From assembly GCF_039536245.1 (NCBI RefSeq), contig NZ_BAAAYN010000047.1:140105-204104 (forward strand): a stretch of 64,000 bases of DNA, in the 5' to 3' direction. A program made the position numbers and the translations under genes. Positions 13,892-22,495 of the stretch are shown here, piece by piece. This stretch comes from Cryptosporangium minutisporangium. Its GTDB lineage: Bacteria > Actinomycetota > Actinomycetes > Mycobacteriales > Cryptosporangiaceae. The notes under the pieces were generated by a model. That model had not been told where the DNA came from. It ran no database searches and saw nothing but the letters and a program-made list of their open reading frames with translations. Every line of letters starts with the position of its first letter. Positions within the stretch are counted from its first letter, which is position 1.

Positions 13892-14885
13892 ACTGGCAGC
13901 CGCAGTCGGTGTTGTCCACGGCGATCCGCCCGCCGTGGACCTCGACCAGCCCGTGCGCGATCGCCAGGCCGAGCCCGCCTCCGGAGCCGAGCGGGTCCTC
14001 CGGCGCGGACGGCGTCCGCGCACTCTCGCCGCGGAACGCGGTGTCGAAGACGCGCGGCAGGTCCGCGATCGGAATCCCGCCGCACTCGTCGCTCACCGCG
14101 ACCCAGCCTCCGTCGTCGTCGCTGCCGCCGACGACCGTGACGACGCCCTCGGCCGGGGTGTGCCGGATCGCGTTCACCAGCAGGTTCGCCAGCACCCGCC
14201 CGAGCTCCGGCTCGCTCGCCCGGACCACTCCGTACGGCGAGGGGTCGGCGACCAGCCGCACGCCCTTGGCCTTGGCGACCGGCGCGGCGCTGGCGACCGC
14301 GTCCGAGACCACCTCTCCGAGCGGCACCTCGCCGAGCGTCAGCTGGAGCGCCCCCGCGTTGATCCGGGACAGTTCGAACAGGTCGTCGACCAGCTCGGCG
14401 ATCCGGTCGGCCTCCAGCCGGATCCGCCGGTGGTAGTCGGTTCTCTCGTCGGCCTCGATGACGCCGTCCTCCAGCGCCTCGGCCATCGCACGCAGGCCGG
14501 CCAGCGGCGTCCGCAGGTCGTGCGAGACCCAGGCAACCACCTCGCGGCGGCTGCGCTCCAGCGCCTGCTCCCGCGCGCGGGCTTCGGCCGCCCAGACGCT
14601 CGCCCTGGCCAGCCGACGCCCGGCGAGCAGCGAGAACCCGAGGCTGACGACGCCCGCCACGGCCAGCACGACACCGAGCACGCCGAGGTCGTGGGCGCTG
14701 AGGAACATCGCCTCGGCCACCACGACCACCGCGGTGACCACCGACGTGACCGTGACCGTGACCAGCATGCACAGGTGCGCGGTGACCGAGCGTCCGCGGA
14801 GGAACCGCAACCCGAGCAGGCCGGCCACCGCCACCGCACCGGACGACCCGAGCGCCAGCCCACTCACGATCAGCAGGTCAGGCAT
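13860..14885 (-). CDS. Sensor histidine kinase (OmpR-partner type)
   Basis: 341 residues. Two to three hydrophobic helices fill residues 3-90 with almost no extracytoplasmic loop, followed by a short HAMP-like linker. The phospho-acceptor is His122 in [13 protein letters not shown]; the N box is [11 protein letters not shown], with a divergent Asp-box region (SDECGGIP) and G box [13 protein letters not shown]. The small sensor suggests an intramembrane-sensing kinase. The start ATG overlaps the stop of the response regulator gene (TGATG). That regulator is frameshifted in this sequence, so the kinase may be without an intact partner. Confidence 0.9.
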   Translation of the reverse strand: MPDLLIVSGLALGSSGAVAVAGLLGLRFLRGRSVTAHLCMLVTVTVTSVVTAVVVVAEAMFLSAHDLGVLGVVLAVAGVVSLGFSLLAGRRLARASVWAAEARAREQALERSRREVVAWVSHDLRTPLAGLRAMAEALEDGVIEADERTDYHRRIRLEADRIAELVDDLFELSRINAGALQLTLGEVPLGEVVSDAVASAAPVAKAKGVRLVADPSPYGVVRASEPELGRVLANLLVNAIRHTPAEGVVTVVGGSDDDGGWVAVSDECGGIPIADLPRVFDTAFRGESARTPSAPEDPLGSGGGLGLAIAHGLVEVHGGRIAVDNTDCGCQFTVRIPAPTA

Positions 14886-15597
14886 CAGCCACCGGCCCGT
14901 TCGTAGCGGTAGCCGACGCCCCACGCGGTGACGATCCGGGACGGGTGCGCCGGGTCCTCCTCGACCTTCTCCCGCAGCCGACGCACGTGGACGGTCACCG
15001 TCGACTGGTCGCCGACGCTCCAGCCCCACACCTGCTGGAGCAGGTCGGCCCGGCCGAACACCCGCCCGGGATGGCGGAGGAAGTGCGCCAGCAGATCGAA
15101 CTCGCGGACGGTGAGCGCGAGCGGCCGCCCGGCCAGGAACGCCGACCGCGCCGCCGGGTCCACCTGCAGGTCGCCGTCGACGAGCAGCACGGGGGTCTCG
15201 GCGGCCGGCCGGTGTGGGGCTCGGCGCAGCACCGATTGCACGCGCAGTGCCAGCTCCCGCGGGGAGAACGGCTTGGTGACGTAGTCGTCGGCACCGATCT
15301 CGAACCCGACCACCCGGTCGGCCTCCTCGCCCAGCGCGGTCAGCATCACCACCGGCACGTCCGAGGAGGCCCGCAGCCGGCGGCAGACCTCCAGGCCGGA
15401 CATCCCCGGCAGCATCAGGTCGAGGACCACCAGGTCCGGTTGCTGCTCGGCCGCGAGGCGGAGCGCGGCTGGGCCTCGCCGGCCCGCGCGACCGCGAAAC
15501 CGGCCCGCTCCAGGTAGCGGCTCACGACCTCGCTGACCGTCGGGTCGTCGTCGACGACGAGCACGCGGTGGCCGGTCGGCGCGGAAGGCTGGTCCAC
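14885..15597 (-). pseudogene. OmpR/PhoB-type response regulator interrupted by a -1 frameshift
   Basis: The N-terminus reads from GTG 15597: [20 protein letters not shown], then [11 protein letters not shown]. The rest reads in another frame: [20 protein letters not shown] (phospho-acceptor Asp in [12 protein letters not shown]), then [10 protein letters not shown] and a winged-helix domain ending [13 protein letters not shown]. The two frames join at about 15475-15477; one missing base there restores a canonical receiver domain (the GAC-GGC expected after GCC-GGC is read as GAGGCC). Either a real inactivating deletion or an assembly error. It is coupled to the histidine kinase downstream (TGATG). 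Confidence 0.8.
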
Positions 15598-15694
15598 GCA
15601 CCGCAGGGTAGGCGCCCGCTCGGCGGCTGCCGAGCGCGCCGGGGACGCCGTACGAGAATCGTAAGAACGAGCGCGAACGACGCGGAGCGGCGGG

Positions 15695-15879
15695 CGGGGC
15701 GATCCCCGCGACGTTGACGCTGTGCAGGACCTCGCCGGTGCGGCCCGGCCAGGCCACGACGCCGCGGTCGCGCCGGCCATGTTCCCGGCGAAGAGGTGCA
15801 GCCCGCCGAGCTGGACGCCGGCGTTCCGGATCGAGCGGACGAAGCGGTCGGCGTCGGACGAGGTCCGTCCGGTATGCAT
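15695..15879 (-). pseudogene. Remnant of a hydroxypyruvate-isomerase-like TIM-barrel gene
   Basis: The minus strand from about 15850 encodes RFVRSIRNAGVQLGGLHLFA then GNMAG. After adding one base near 15772 it continues GDRGVVAWPGR, then EVLHSVNVAGI. This matches a single internal stretch of hydroxypyruvate isomerases (compare LPAGDWAAGERGI...PGREEEFRDGV in E. coli Hyi). Both ends of the gene are missing, so it is a decayed fragment. Two TATGCA copies 11 bp apart (15873-15878 and 15884-15889) lie at its 5' edge and could be a relic operator. Confidence 0.5.
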
Positions 15880-15899
15880 TCTGTATGCAGTATCCGCGA

Positions 15900-17363
15900 T
15901 CAGCTCACTGCGCTGGTGTCATCCGTGGCCGGGATGGGGCATTCGCGGAGGACGCTCCAGCCGAGCACTCCGGTGACTTGTGTGAGTTTGCTCCCGAGGG
16001 CGACGCCGCGGTCGGCGACGTGGCAAGTGTGCACGCCGTTGTCGTGGCCGCTGTTGCGCATCTTCAGGACGTTGAGGACGCGGCCGATCTGGGCGCAGTG
16101 TTCGATATAGCGGATCTGGACGACGTTGTGGAAGAGAAACATGAGGCCGGCCAGGGGCTCTTCCATCGGCCCGAAGGTTCTGGTCTCGCTGGTGACCCAG
16201 AGGGAAGCCCCGGCGGCGCGGACGATGCCCAGGAGACTGCGTAGATAGGCGGGAAACCGGTCGGCCTCGCGTGCGGCGCGGGCCATCTCGGCCAGGCTGT
16301 CGATCACGATCCGAGTGGTCGTGCCGTCGGCGAGACGGTGACGGATCACCGCCGCCAGGACGTCGAGCTCGAGTCTGCCTACCGGCACGTGGGAAATGAC
16401 CAGGTGGTCGCTGGCTCGAGCGGCTTCGAAGTCCCAGCCGAACCTGCCCGCCATGTCTACCAGTTGGTCGACGGTGTCCTGGAAGGTGATGTAGAGGCAA
16501 CGCTCGCCGCTGGCCAGGCCTTCGGCGACGAAGTTGAGACAGCCGATGGTCTTACCCACGCCGGACGGCCCCAGGACGAGAGTGGCATCAGCGTGCGGTA
16601 TCCCGCCGCCCATCAACGCATCCAGGCCCGGAATCCCCGACGGGACGCGCCGACCCTTGGACGCCGCGCCTTCGGGCAGGAACGACTCGACTCGGGGATA
16701 CACCTGGAGACCGTCAGCAGTGATCTGCACCGTGTGAGCGCCGCTGAGATGGTTGGTGCCCCGCATCTTGACCACCCGTAGGGTGCGCCGGTCGACGGGC
16801 TCGCGGGGCTGGTGCGACAGGTGCACGATGCCGTCGGCGAGGGCGAACTCCACCCCGGTCTGCATCTCCTCGGCGGTGTACTCACCCAGCAGCAGTAGCA
16901 CCGCCCCGCTATGAGCGACCCGGCTGGTCAGGTCGTAGAGCGCCATCCGCAGGGCATGGTCGCTGACGAAGTCCCGCAGCATCTTGGTGCTGTCGATCAC
17001 CACCAGCACCGGCTCGTCCTCGAGGGCCCGGCGGACCACCTCGTCGATCAGCGGTTCGAGGTCATCGGTGCCGCTTCCGCGCAGCATGTCACCCAGGTGC
17101 ACGTACTCGACCTCGCGACCCAGGGTCGCGGGATCGAAGAACGCAAACCCGCGCAGGTGCTCGACTAGTTTGGAATGCGGCTCGGAGAGGGTCGTGTAGT
17201 AGACGGCTTTGCGCTCGACGGTGGCGTTGGCGAAACAGATCTGCTGCGCCAGGATCGTCTTACCCGATCCGGGCGGCCCGGCCAGGACCACCACCGACCC
17301 CGCCAGTAGGCCACCACCGAGGATCAGATCCAGGTCCGCCAACCCGGTCGACAGCCGCGTCAC
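15900..17363 (-). CDS. KaiC-like dual RecA-domain ATPase
   Basis: 487 residues with two KaiC/RadA-type ATPase domains. Walker A is GPPGSGKT at 29-36 in the first and GPSGVGKT at 265-272 in the second; Walker B regions are VLVVIDSTK and RIVIDSLAE. The opening STGLADLDLILGGGL and the inter-domain PSGIPGLDALMGGGI are the classic KaiC domain starts. The paired catalytic glutamates of cyanobacterial KaiC are altered: TLSEPH in the first domain keeps one, and ITFQDT in the second has none. There is no kaiA or kaiB nearby. The GTG start overlaps the stop of the single-domain response regulator by 4 bp, so the two are probably one signalling module. Confidence 0.88.
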   Translation of the reverse strand: MTRLSTGLADLDLILGGGLLAGSVVVLAGPPGSGKTILAQQICFANATVERKAVYYTTLSEPHSKLVEHLRGFAFFDPATLGREVEYVHLGDMLRGSGTDDLEPLIDEVVRRALEDEPVLVVIDSTKMLRDFVSDHALRMALYDLTSRVAHSGAVLLLLGEYTAEEMQTGVEFALADGIVHLSHQPREPVDRRTLRVVKMRGTNHLSGAHTVQITADGLQVYPRVESFLPEGAASKGRRVPSGIPGLDALMGGGIPHADATLVLGPSGVGKTIGCLNFVAEGLASGERCLYITFQDTVDQLVDMAGRFGWDFEAARASDHLVISHVPVGRLELDVLAAVIRHRLADGTTTRIVIDSLAEMARAAREADRFPAYLRSLLGIVRAAGASLWVTSETRTFGPMEEPLAGLMFLFHNVVQIRYIEHCAQIGRVLNVLKMRNSGHDNGVHTCHVADRGVALGSKLTQVTGVLGWSVLRECPIPATDDTSAVS

Positions 17364-17719
17364 TGGCCCTCACGCCCCTTCTGGAGTAGGCCATCGACCG
17401 CTGCGAGTAGCTCGGCGCGCCGGTAAGGCTTCGCCAGCACGGCGTCAGCGTCGGCCGCCAGCTGCCAGTCGCCGCTGACCGCCAGGATCGGAATGGCTGC
17501 GGTCGCTGGGTCGTCGTGCAACCGTCGGATGAGTTCGACGCCGCCCATCACCGGCATCATCATGTCGGTCACCACCAGGTCCGGTGGCGCCTCGTGCACC
17601 GACGCTAGAGCGGTAGCACCGTTCCCCGCCTCAGCGACCTGATGACCAGCCCGCGTGAAGAAGAGCCGCAGGAGGTACCGCAGATCCGGCTCGTCATCGA
17701 CCACCAGGATCATGCCCAT
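17360..17719 (-). CDS. Single-domain response regulator (CheY-like)
   Basis: 119 residues, receiver domain only. The acidic pocket is ILVVDDEPDLRY, the phospho-acceptor lies in VVTDMMMPVMGG, the switch residue is in ILAVSGD, and the conserved lysine is in VLAKPYRRAEL. No output domain follows. It is the promoter-proximal gene of a two-gene unit with the KaiC-like ATPase (GTGA overlap), so the ATPase, or an unlinked kinase, is its likely partner. Confidence 0.9.
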   Translation of the reverse strand: MGMILVVDDEPDLRYLLRLFFTRAGHQVAEAGNGATALASVHEAPPDLVVTDMMMPVMGGVELIRRLHDDPATAAIPILAVSGDWQLAADADAVLAKPYRRAELLAAVDGLLQKGREGQ

Positions 17720-18175
17720 CGAATCCGCCCGTTCGCCACGGCAGAGTCTCCGCGGACTCAGCCCCGACCAGGATAACTACACAAGGCGCCTTAAACGGAT
17801 ATTTCCTCATCGTGACGGCCGGGGATAGAACGGACTTGGGTGTCGTTCGGCGCCCCTCAGACCGCGCCGGATGCCTCGGCTGGGGATCCGGGGGGCGCCG
17901 TGGTTGGGGTCTCGGCTTCGAGCAGATCGCGACGCGGCAGTGCAGCGGCGATCGGAGGGTCCGAATACGACATACGCACCCCGGCTCGGCCCAGTTTGAA
18001 GGCGATGGTCTCGGACAGCGTTCACCCCACCCGGACAGATGCTCGGCGGCTACGGCAAGGAGGTCCGGTATCCCGCGGACATCGGCCCGGCCCTGCGAAG
18101 GGCCCCGAGAGTCTGGATCGCCGAGCCTGATCAGCGTCTGGATCGACCTCGACGTCGATCGTTACCCTCCGAGCC
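17720..18175. other. 456-bp gap between divergent genes
   Basis: I see no credible gene here. Open frames of 70-96 codons exist on both strands but have no ribosome-binding site, start in runs of Arg/Gly/Pro and resemble no family. The AT-rich patch at 17770-17810 probably holds the promoter of the leftward regulator/KaiC unit; the 3' end must hold that of the Hsp70-like gene. Confidence 0.5.
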
Positions 18176-19900
18176 ATGCAACGCCGCGGATCTGTGCTCG
18201 GTATCGACTTCGGAACGGTGAACACGGTCGCGGCGCTCCGCCACGCCGACGGCCGCACCGAGATGTTGGTGTTCAACGGCTCGCCGCTGCTGCCGTCCGC
18301 GGTCCACTTCGGGCCCGCCGGGCAGTTCCTGACCGGCCGGGACGCCCAGCACGCCGCCCAGGTACGGCCTGAGGGCTGCGAACCGCACCCGAAGCGGCGG
18401 ATCGACGACGGCACGGTGGTGCTCGGTGGGCGCGAACTGCCGGTGACCCACCTCGTCGCTGCGGTGCTCGCTCGGGTGATGGACGAGGCGCGGCGGATCG
18501 CCGGAGAGGAGCCCGGCCACGTCGTCCTCACCTACCCCGCGACCTGGCACCAGCCCCGACAGGAGGTGCTGGAGCAGGCGGCGGTGCTCGCCGGGGTCCC
18601 CGTCCCCGTGCTGGTGCCGGCGCCGGTGGCCGCGGCCGCCAGTTTCCTGACGCTGACCCGCATCCCTCTCGACGACGGGCGCGGCGTCGTCGTCTACGAC
18701 GTCGGCAGCGGCACGCTCGATGCCACGGTCGTCCGGCGGACCGCGGGCAGGCTCGCGGTCGCCGCAGCGGAGCACGTCGCCGATCCAGACGGACCGGACA
18801 TCGACCCGACCGTCAGCGCGACGGACACCGCGGTGCGTGCCGCGGGCCTGCCACCGGCCGGGATCGCGGGAATCTTCCTGGTCGGCGACGTGCGCCGGAT
18901 GCCGCTCGCGGCCCCACTGCTACACCAGCGGTTCGGGATCGCGCCGACGGTCGCCGCGAACCCCGAGTTCGTGGTGGCGCAGGGCGCGGTCGCCGTCGAC
19001 CTGCTCAGCCCCACAGCCCCGGGCCCGGAGAACCCGGCCGGGACCCCCGTCCCGGGTCAGGTTCCGCACGCCTACCCGGCGAAGCCGTCCGGGCTGGGCG
19101 CGCCGGGGTTCCGACCACCGTCCTCGCGGAGGACCACCGCCGCCTGGACGGCCGCAGTGCTCGCGGCGACCACCGTGGTGGTGGTCCTGGTGTCCGTCCT
19201 GATCGTGCAGTTCGCCGGCGACGACGGAGGCACAGCCGACGCGGCGGGCACTCCGAGCGCCACCGAAGCCACGACCACTGCGAGGAGCCGTGTCCCGGCG
19301 TCCGGACCCACGAACTGCACCTATCTGGCCGCCGACGACAGCAACGGCAGGGTCAAGGAGGTCGGGCGGCCGCCGGCGACGGACGTCCCGACGACCGGGA
19401 CCCGCACCGCGACGATGGTGACGAGCCTCGGCACGATCGAGTTCACGATCGACCGGACTGCGGCGCCTTGCACCGCCAACAGCTTCGCGTACCTGGCCGG
19501 GAAGCGCTTCTACGACCGTACCTCGTGCCACCGGCTGGTGACGCAGACGATCTATGTGCTGCAGTGCGGAGATCCGTTCGGCGACAGCACCGGCGGCCCG
19601 AGCTACCGGTACGGCACCGAGAACCTCCCCACCGACCGGGAATCGCGGTACCCGGCCGGCACGGTCGCGATGGCGACGACGACGGAGCCGAACTCGGTCG
19701 GCAGCCAGTTCTTCATCGTCTACCAGGGCTTCGACGATGCCTTGCTGGATCCGCTATACACCGTGGTGGGCACGGTCACCAAAGGCCTGGACCTGATCCT
19801 GGAGGCCGCGGAGGCGGGCGTCGTGGAGCCTGGCGCGTTCGGCCCGGGTGACGGCAAGCCCAAGCGTCCCGTGGACGTCACCTCGCTGCGGGTGGCGTAG
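18176..19900 (+). CDS. Hsp70-like ATPase domain / TM / cyclophilin-type peptidyl-prolyl isomerase fusion
   Basis: 574 residues in three parts. Residues 7-275 are an Hsp70 nucleotide-binding fold: phosphate-1 GIDFGTVNTVA (9-19), phosphate-2 VYDVGSGTLDATVV (173-186), adenosine motif IFLVGDVRRMP (233-243). About 100 residues that normally lie between phosphate-2 and adenosine (most of subdomain IIB) are reduced to about 45. Residues 322-346 form a transmembrane helix after a Pro/Gly linker. Residues 405-574 are a cyclophilin: TSLGTIEFTIDR, SCHRLVTQ, LQCGDP, VGSQFFIVY. The topology puts the isomerase outside and the ATPase-like domain inside. No substrate-binding domain is present. It starts at ATG 18176 and is monocistronic. 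Confidence 0.88.
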   Translation: MQRRGSVLGIDFGTVNTVAALRHADGRTEMLVFNGSPLLPSAVHFGPAGQFLTGRDAQHAAQVRPEGCEPHPKRRIDDGTVVLGGRELPVTHLVAAVLARVMDEARRIAGEEPGHVVLTYPATWHQPRQEVLEQAAVLAGVPVPVLVPAPVAAAASFLTLTRIPLDDGRGVVVYDVGSGTLDATVVRRTAGRLAVAAAEHVADPDGPDIDPTVSATDTAVRAAGLPPAGIAGIFLVGDVRRMPLAAPLLHQRFGIAPTVAANPEFVVAQGAVAVDLLSPTAPGPENPAGTPVPGQVPHAYPAKPSGLGAPGFRPPSSRRTTAAWTAAVLAATTVVVVLVSVLIVQFAGDDGGTADAAGTPSATEATTTARSRVPASGPTNCTYLAADDSNGRVKEVGRPPATDVPTTGTRTATMVTSLGTIEFTIDRTAAPCTANSFAYLAGKRFYDRTSCHRLVTQTIYVLQCGDPFGDSTGGPSYRYGTENLPTDRESRYPAGTVAMATTTEPNSVGSQFFIVYQGFDDALLDPLYTVVGTVTKGLDLILEAAEAGVVEPGAFGPGDGKPKRPVDVTSLRVA

Positions 19901-20021
19901 GGAGCAGGCGCCCTTCTCGACCGGGGCGTCGACGGGGGCGTAGGACACGAATCGAACCCCTCGGCATCCGTGACCGTCATAAGCTCACGCGCGACCTCGT
20001 CACCGAGCACTGGAGAGGTTC

Positions 20022-22046
20022 ATGGGCCCGGACGCCGCTCAGCCCGCCGCCGCGCCATCCGACGAGCCGGCCGGGGTACGCGAGCAGCCCTCGGCCGCGC
20101 CGCCGAGCCGGGTCGTGACGGCGGCCGGCGCCCGAGGCCTCGGGGACTTCGACCGGGTCGCCACCGGTACGAACCCGATCGTGAACTTCCTCGGGTTCCT
20201 GGTCTTCGCCGGGCTGCTGTTCGGCGTCGCCTGGGGGCTCTCCTGGATGGGTCGCATGTGGGCGGCCCGGATCGTCGCGATCCTCTGGATCCTGGTGATC
20301 TTCGGCGCGCTGTTCGTCGTCGGGTACGCCTTCCTCCAGCTGCTCAGCGGCTTCCGCGCGGTGTACGTGTTCCGCAACGGCCTGGTCTGGACGCACAACC
20401 GCGACGTCCAGGCCGCGACCTGGACCGAGGTCGACCGCATGGTGACCACGGCCGTGCAGGGCAAGGACCCGCACGAGGCCGTGATCCACCTGCTCGACGG
20501 GCGGCAGACGCGCGTCGAGTTCACCGCCGAGAACGAGGGTGTCCGGGAACAGCTCGCTGAGACGCTCACCCGCTGGCAGCGGCCGGTCGACTTCGAGATC
20601 GCCGGGTTCACGGAGAAGGACGAGGAGCGGCAGGCGTACCGGGGCGCCGCGGCCGTCCTCGGCGTCGCCGGGCTGTTCGCGGCTCTCTTCTTCAGCTTCG
20701 TCACCAACCGGGGCTTCGGGCTGCCGATCGGCTTCTCGCTCGTCGGCGGCTTCCTCACCGTCGCGCTGGTCCTCGCCGGACTGGCGCTGCGGTTCCCGCC
20801 GCTGCGTATCGTCGCCGGGATCTTCGCTGGGATCGCGGGACTGTGCCTGATGGTCGAGGTGAACCGCTGGACCGACGTGCACTTCGTCGTGGTGACCGGC
20901 GCCGTGATCGCGTTCGAGGCCGCGCTGGTCAGCATCTGGCGGACGCTGCACCGGCAGCTGCCCGCTCCCCGCTGGTTCGGACGCCGCCGGAGCTTGGCGA
21001 AGTCCAACGGCTGGCGCTACCTGGACACCGCTGAGATCCCCGTGCCCGGCCCGAAGTCGATCGCGCACCTGATCGGGGTCCCCACCGGCGCCACGACCAC
21101 CACCGGCGAGGGCGTACTCGTCGCCACCGTGAACGGTATCGAGTGCACGGTCTACGACCGGGCGCGCCGGCGTCCGCTGATGGGCGATCCGGTGCTGACG
21201 GTGTGGCAGGTCCCGCTGCCTGCCACGGTGCCCTACGCCACGCTCAAGGAACTCTCGATGCGCGACATCTCGCTCGACGAGCGCGGCGACGTGCACATCT
21301 TCGAGCCGACCCCGCCGACCCGCGCCGCACAAATCCTGGACCGGGTCATCGAGACGATCCCGGCGCAGGTCCACCCCGACTGGTGGATCGAGGGCCGCTA
21401 CCTCTGCCTCGCCGAGAGCGTGGCCCCGTCCGCGACGACGATCGCTCGGCGGGCCAATTACCTGACCTACCTCGCAACCCAAACCCCGTGGCAGCAACTG
21501 GCCGATCCCGCGGTCTGGCAGCCGACCGAGCCGACCCGCTGGGACGACGACTCGGTGTTCGCACCGGCGGTCGTCGAGGCGCTGCGCCTGGCCTGCGAGG
21601 GGCGGTTCCCCGGCAGTGACCTGCACACCGCCGAGACGCTCGGCGCGCTGATCCGGGCCGACCCTTCCGCCGGCTGGGACCGTGTCTGGCAGCTGACCGG
21701 CCCACCGGAGAGCCTCAAGCTCGAGAGCGGGGTCTTCCGCACGATCGACCCCCGCCGTTCCGACAGCGCTCCCCGGCCCGCGTACCGGGGCGACGCCCTG
21801 TTCTCGCCGGAGCTGGCCAGGGCCCTACTGGTGGCCCAGGCGATCCGCGAGCGGTACGGCCTCCTGGTGATCACCACCGGCGTGCTCGCGCTCGGGCTGG
21901 TGGGGTTCCGCGGTGCGGGGGCGACCGAGGCGCTGCTCGCCGGAGGCCGGCTCAGCCACGAGCAGTTACTGGCCGAGGTGCAAGCGGCTCTCCTCGGGAC
22001 GCCCCTCGACGACCTCCGCACGATCGTCCCCGCCGCACCGAACTAG
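20022..22046 (+). CDS. Large multipass membrane protein of unknown function
   Basis: 674 residues, not recognised as a named family. An N-terminal Pro/Ala tail (about 1-45) precedes two helices (NFLGFLVFAGLLFGVAWGL; RIVAILWILVIFGALFVVGY). A PH-like segment follows with the YVFRNGLVWTHNRD pattern typical of small bacterial PH/DUF6585-like domains (about 105-190), then four helices (about 205-315). A soluble half starts RRRSLAKSNGWRYLDT, resembling DUF3137-like domains, and ends with a mixed alpha/beta region. The ATG is 8 bases after GGAGAGG. The deoxyribosyltransferase-like gene follows 5 bp downstream, so they share a transcript. Confidence 0.7.
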   Translation: MGPDAAQPAAAPSDEPAGVREQPSAAPPSRVVTAAGARGLGDFDRVATGTNPIVNFLGFLVFAGLLFGVAWGLSWMGRMWAARIVAILWILVIFGALFVVGYAFLQLLSGFRAVYVFRNGLVWTHNRDVQAATWTEVDRMVTTAVQGKDPHEAVIHLLDGRQTRVEFTAENEGVREQLAETLTRWQRPVDFEIAGFTEKDEERQAYRGAAAVLGVAGLFAALFFSFVTNRGFGLPIGFSLVGGFLTVALVLAGLALRFPPLRIVAGIFAGIAGLCLMVEVNRWTDVHFVVVTGAVIAFEAALVSIWRTLHRQLPAPRWFGRRRSLAKSNGWRYLDTAEIPVPGPKSIAHLIGVPTGATTTTGEGVLVATVNGIECTVYDRARRRPLMGDPVLTVWQVPLPATVPYATLKELSMRDISLDERGDVHIFEPTPPTRAAQILDRVIETIPAQVHPDWWIEGRYLCLAESVAPSATTIARRANYLTYLATQTPWQQLADPAVWQPTEPTRWDDDSVFAPAVVEALRLACEGRFPGSDLHTAETLGALIRADPSAGWDRVWQLTGPPESLKLESGVFRTIDPRRSDSAPRPAYRGDALFSPELARALLVAQAIRERYGLLVITTGVLALGLVGFRGAGATEALLAGGRLSHEQLLAEVQAALLGTPLDDLRTIVPAAPN

Positions 22047-22051
22047 GGCCC

Positions 22052-22495
22052 GTGTCCCGCCCCTACCGGGTGTACTTCGCGCGAGCGGTCGACGAGCTGT
22101 CGCGGCCGGCGGTCCTGGCTCAGGGCGCGACGCTGGCCGCGCGTCTGCGGCCGCTCGGCGCGGAGCTGGTCGATCCGGTCGCCGTCTGGGATCTGAGTCC
22201 GCTCGATCCCTCGCCGGGCGATCTCGTGGCCTCGGATCTCCGCACGCTGCGCACCTGCGACGCAGTCCTGATGGACATGACGATCCCGAACCGCAACTAC
22301 ATCGGTTGCGTCTGCGAGCTGACTTACGCGTACCTCTGGGAGATCCCGTCCGTTGTCTGGGTCGGCGACACCGGGTACGAACGACGACCGTGGCTGCGCT
22401 TCCACGCCACTGCAATCGTCCCGGACGAACACCGAGCGGTACAGGAGCTTGGCACGCTACTGCGGTCAGGTCGGCGGCCCCCGCCGACCCAGTAG
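22052..22495 (+). CDS. Nucleoside 2-deoxyribosyltransferase-like protein
   Basis: 147 residues. The opening YRVYFARAVDEL and the segment MDMTIPNRNYIGCVCELTYAY match the N-deoxyribosyltransferase superfamily, in which the glutamate of the CELTYA segment is the covalent nucleophile and the Asp/Asn before it bind the base. The family exchanges bases on deoxynucleosides, or hydrolyses nucleotides (DNPH1/RCL, MilB types). The GTG start lies 5 bp after the membrane protein's stop; the 3' end overlaps the convergent toroid gene by 30 bp. The substrate is unknown. Confidence 0.78.
   Translation: MSRPYRVYFARAVDELSRPAVLAQGATLAARLRPLGAELVDPVAVWDLSPLDPSPGDLVASDLRTLRTCDAVLMDMTIPNRNYIGCVCELTYAYLWEIPSVVWVGDTGYERRPWLRFHATAIVPDEHRAVQELGTLLRSGRRPPPTQ

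Noticed and set aside
17840-18130. 96-codon frame in the gap before the Hsp70-like gene
   Set aside because: No ribosome-binding site, low-complexity composition and no similarity to any family I know.
19941-19970. tRNA T-arm-like string (minus strand GGTTCGATTC) after the Hsp70-like/cyclophilin gene
   Set aside because: The T-stem does not pair, and no acceptor, D or anticodon arms can be built from the adjacent bases.
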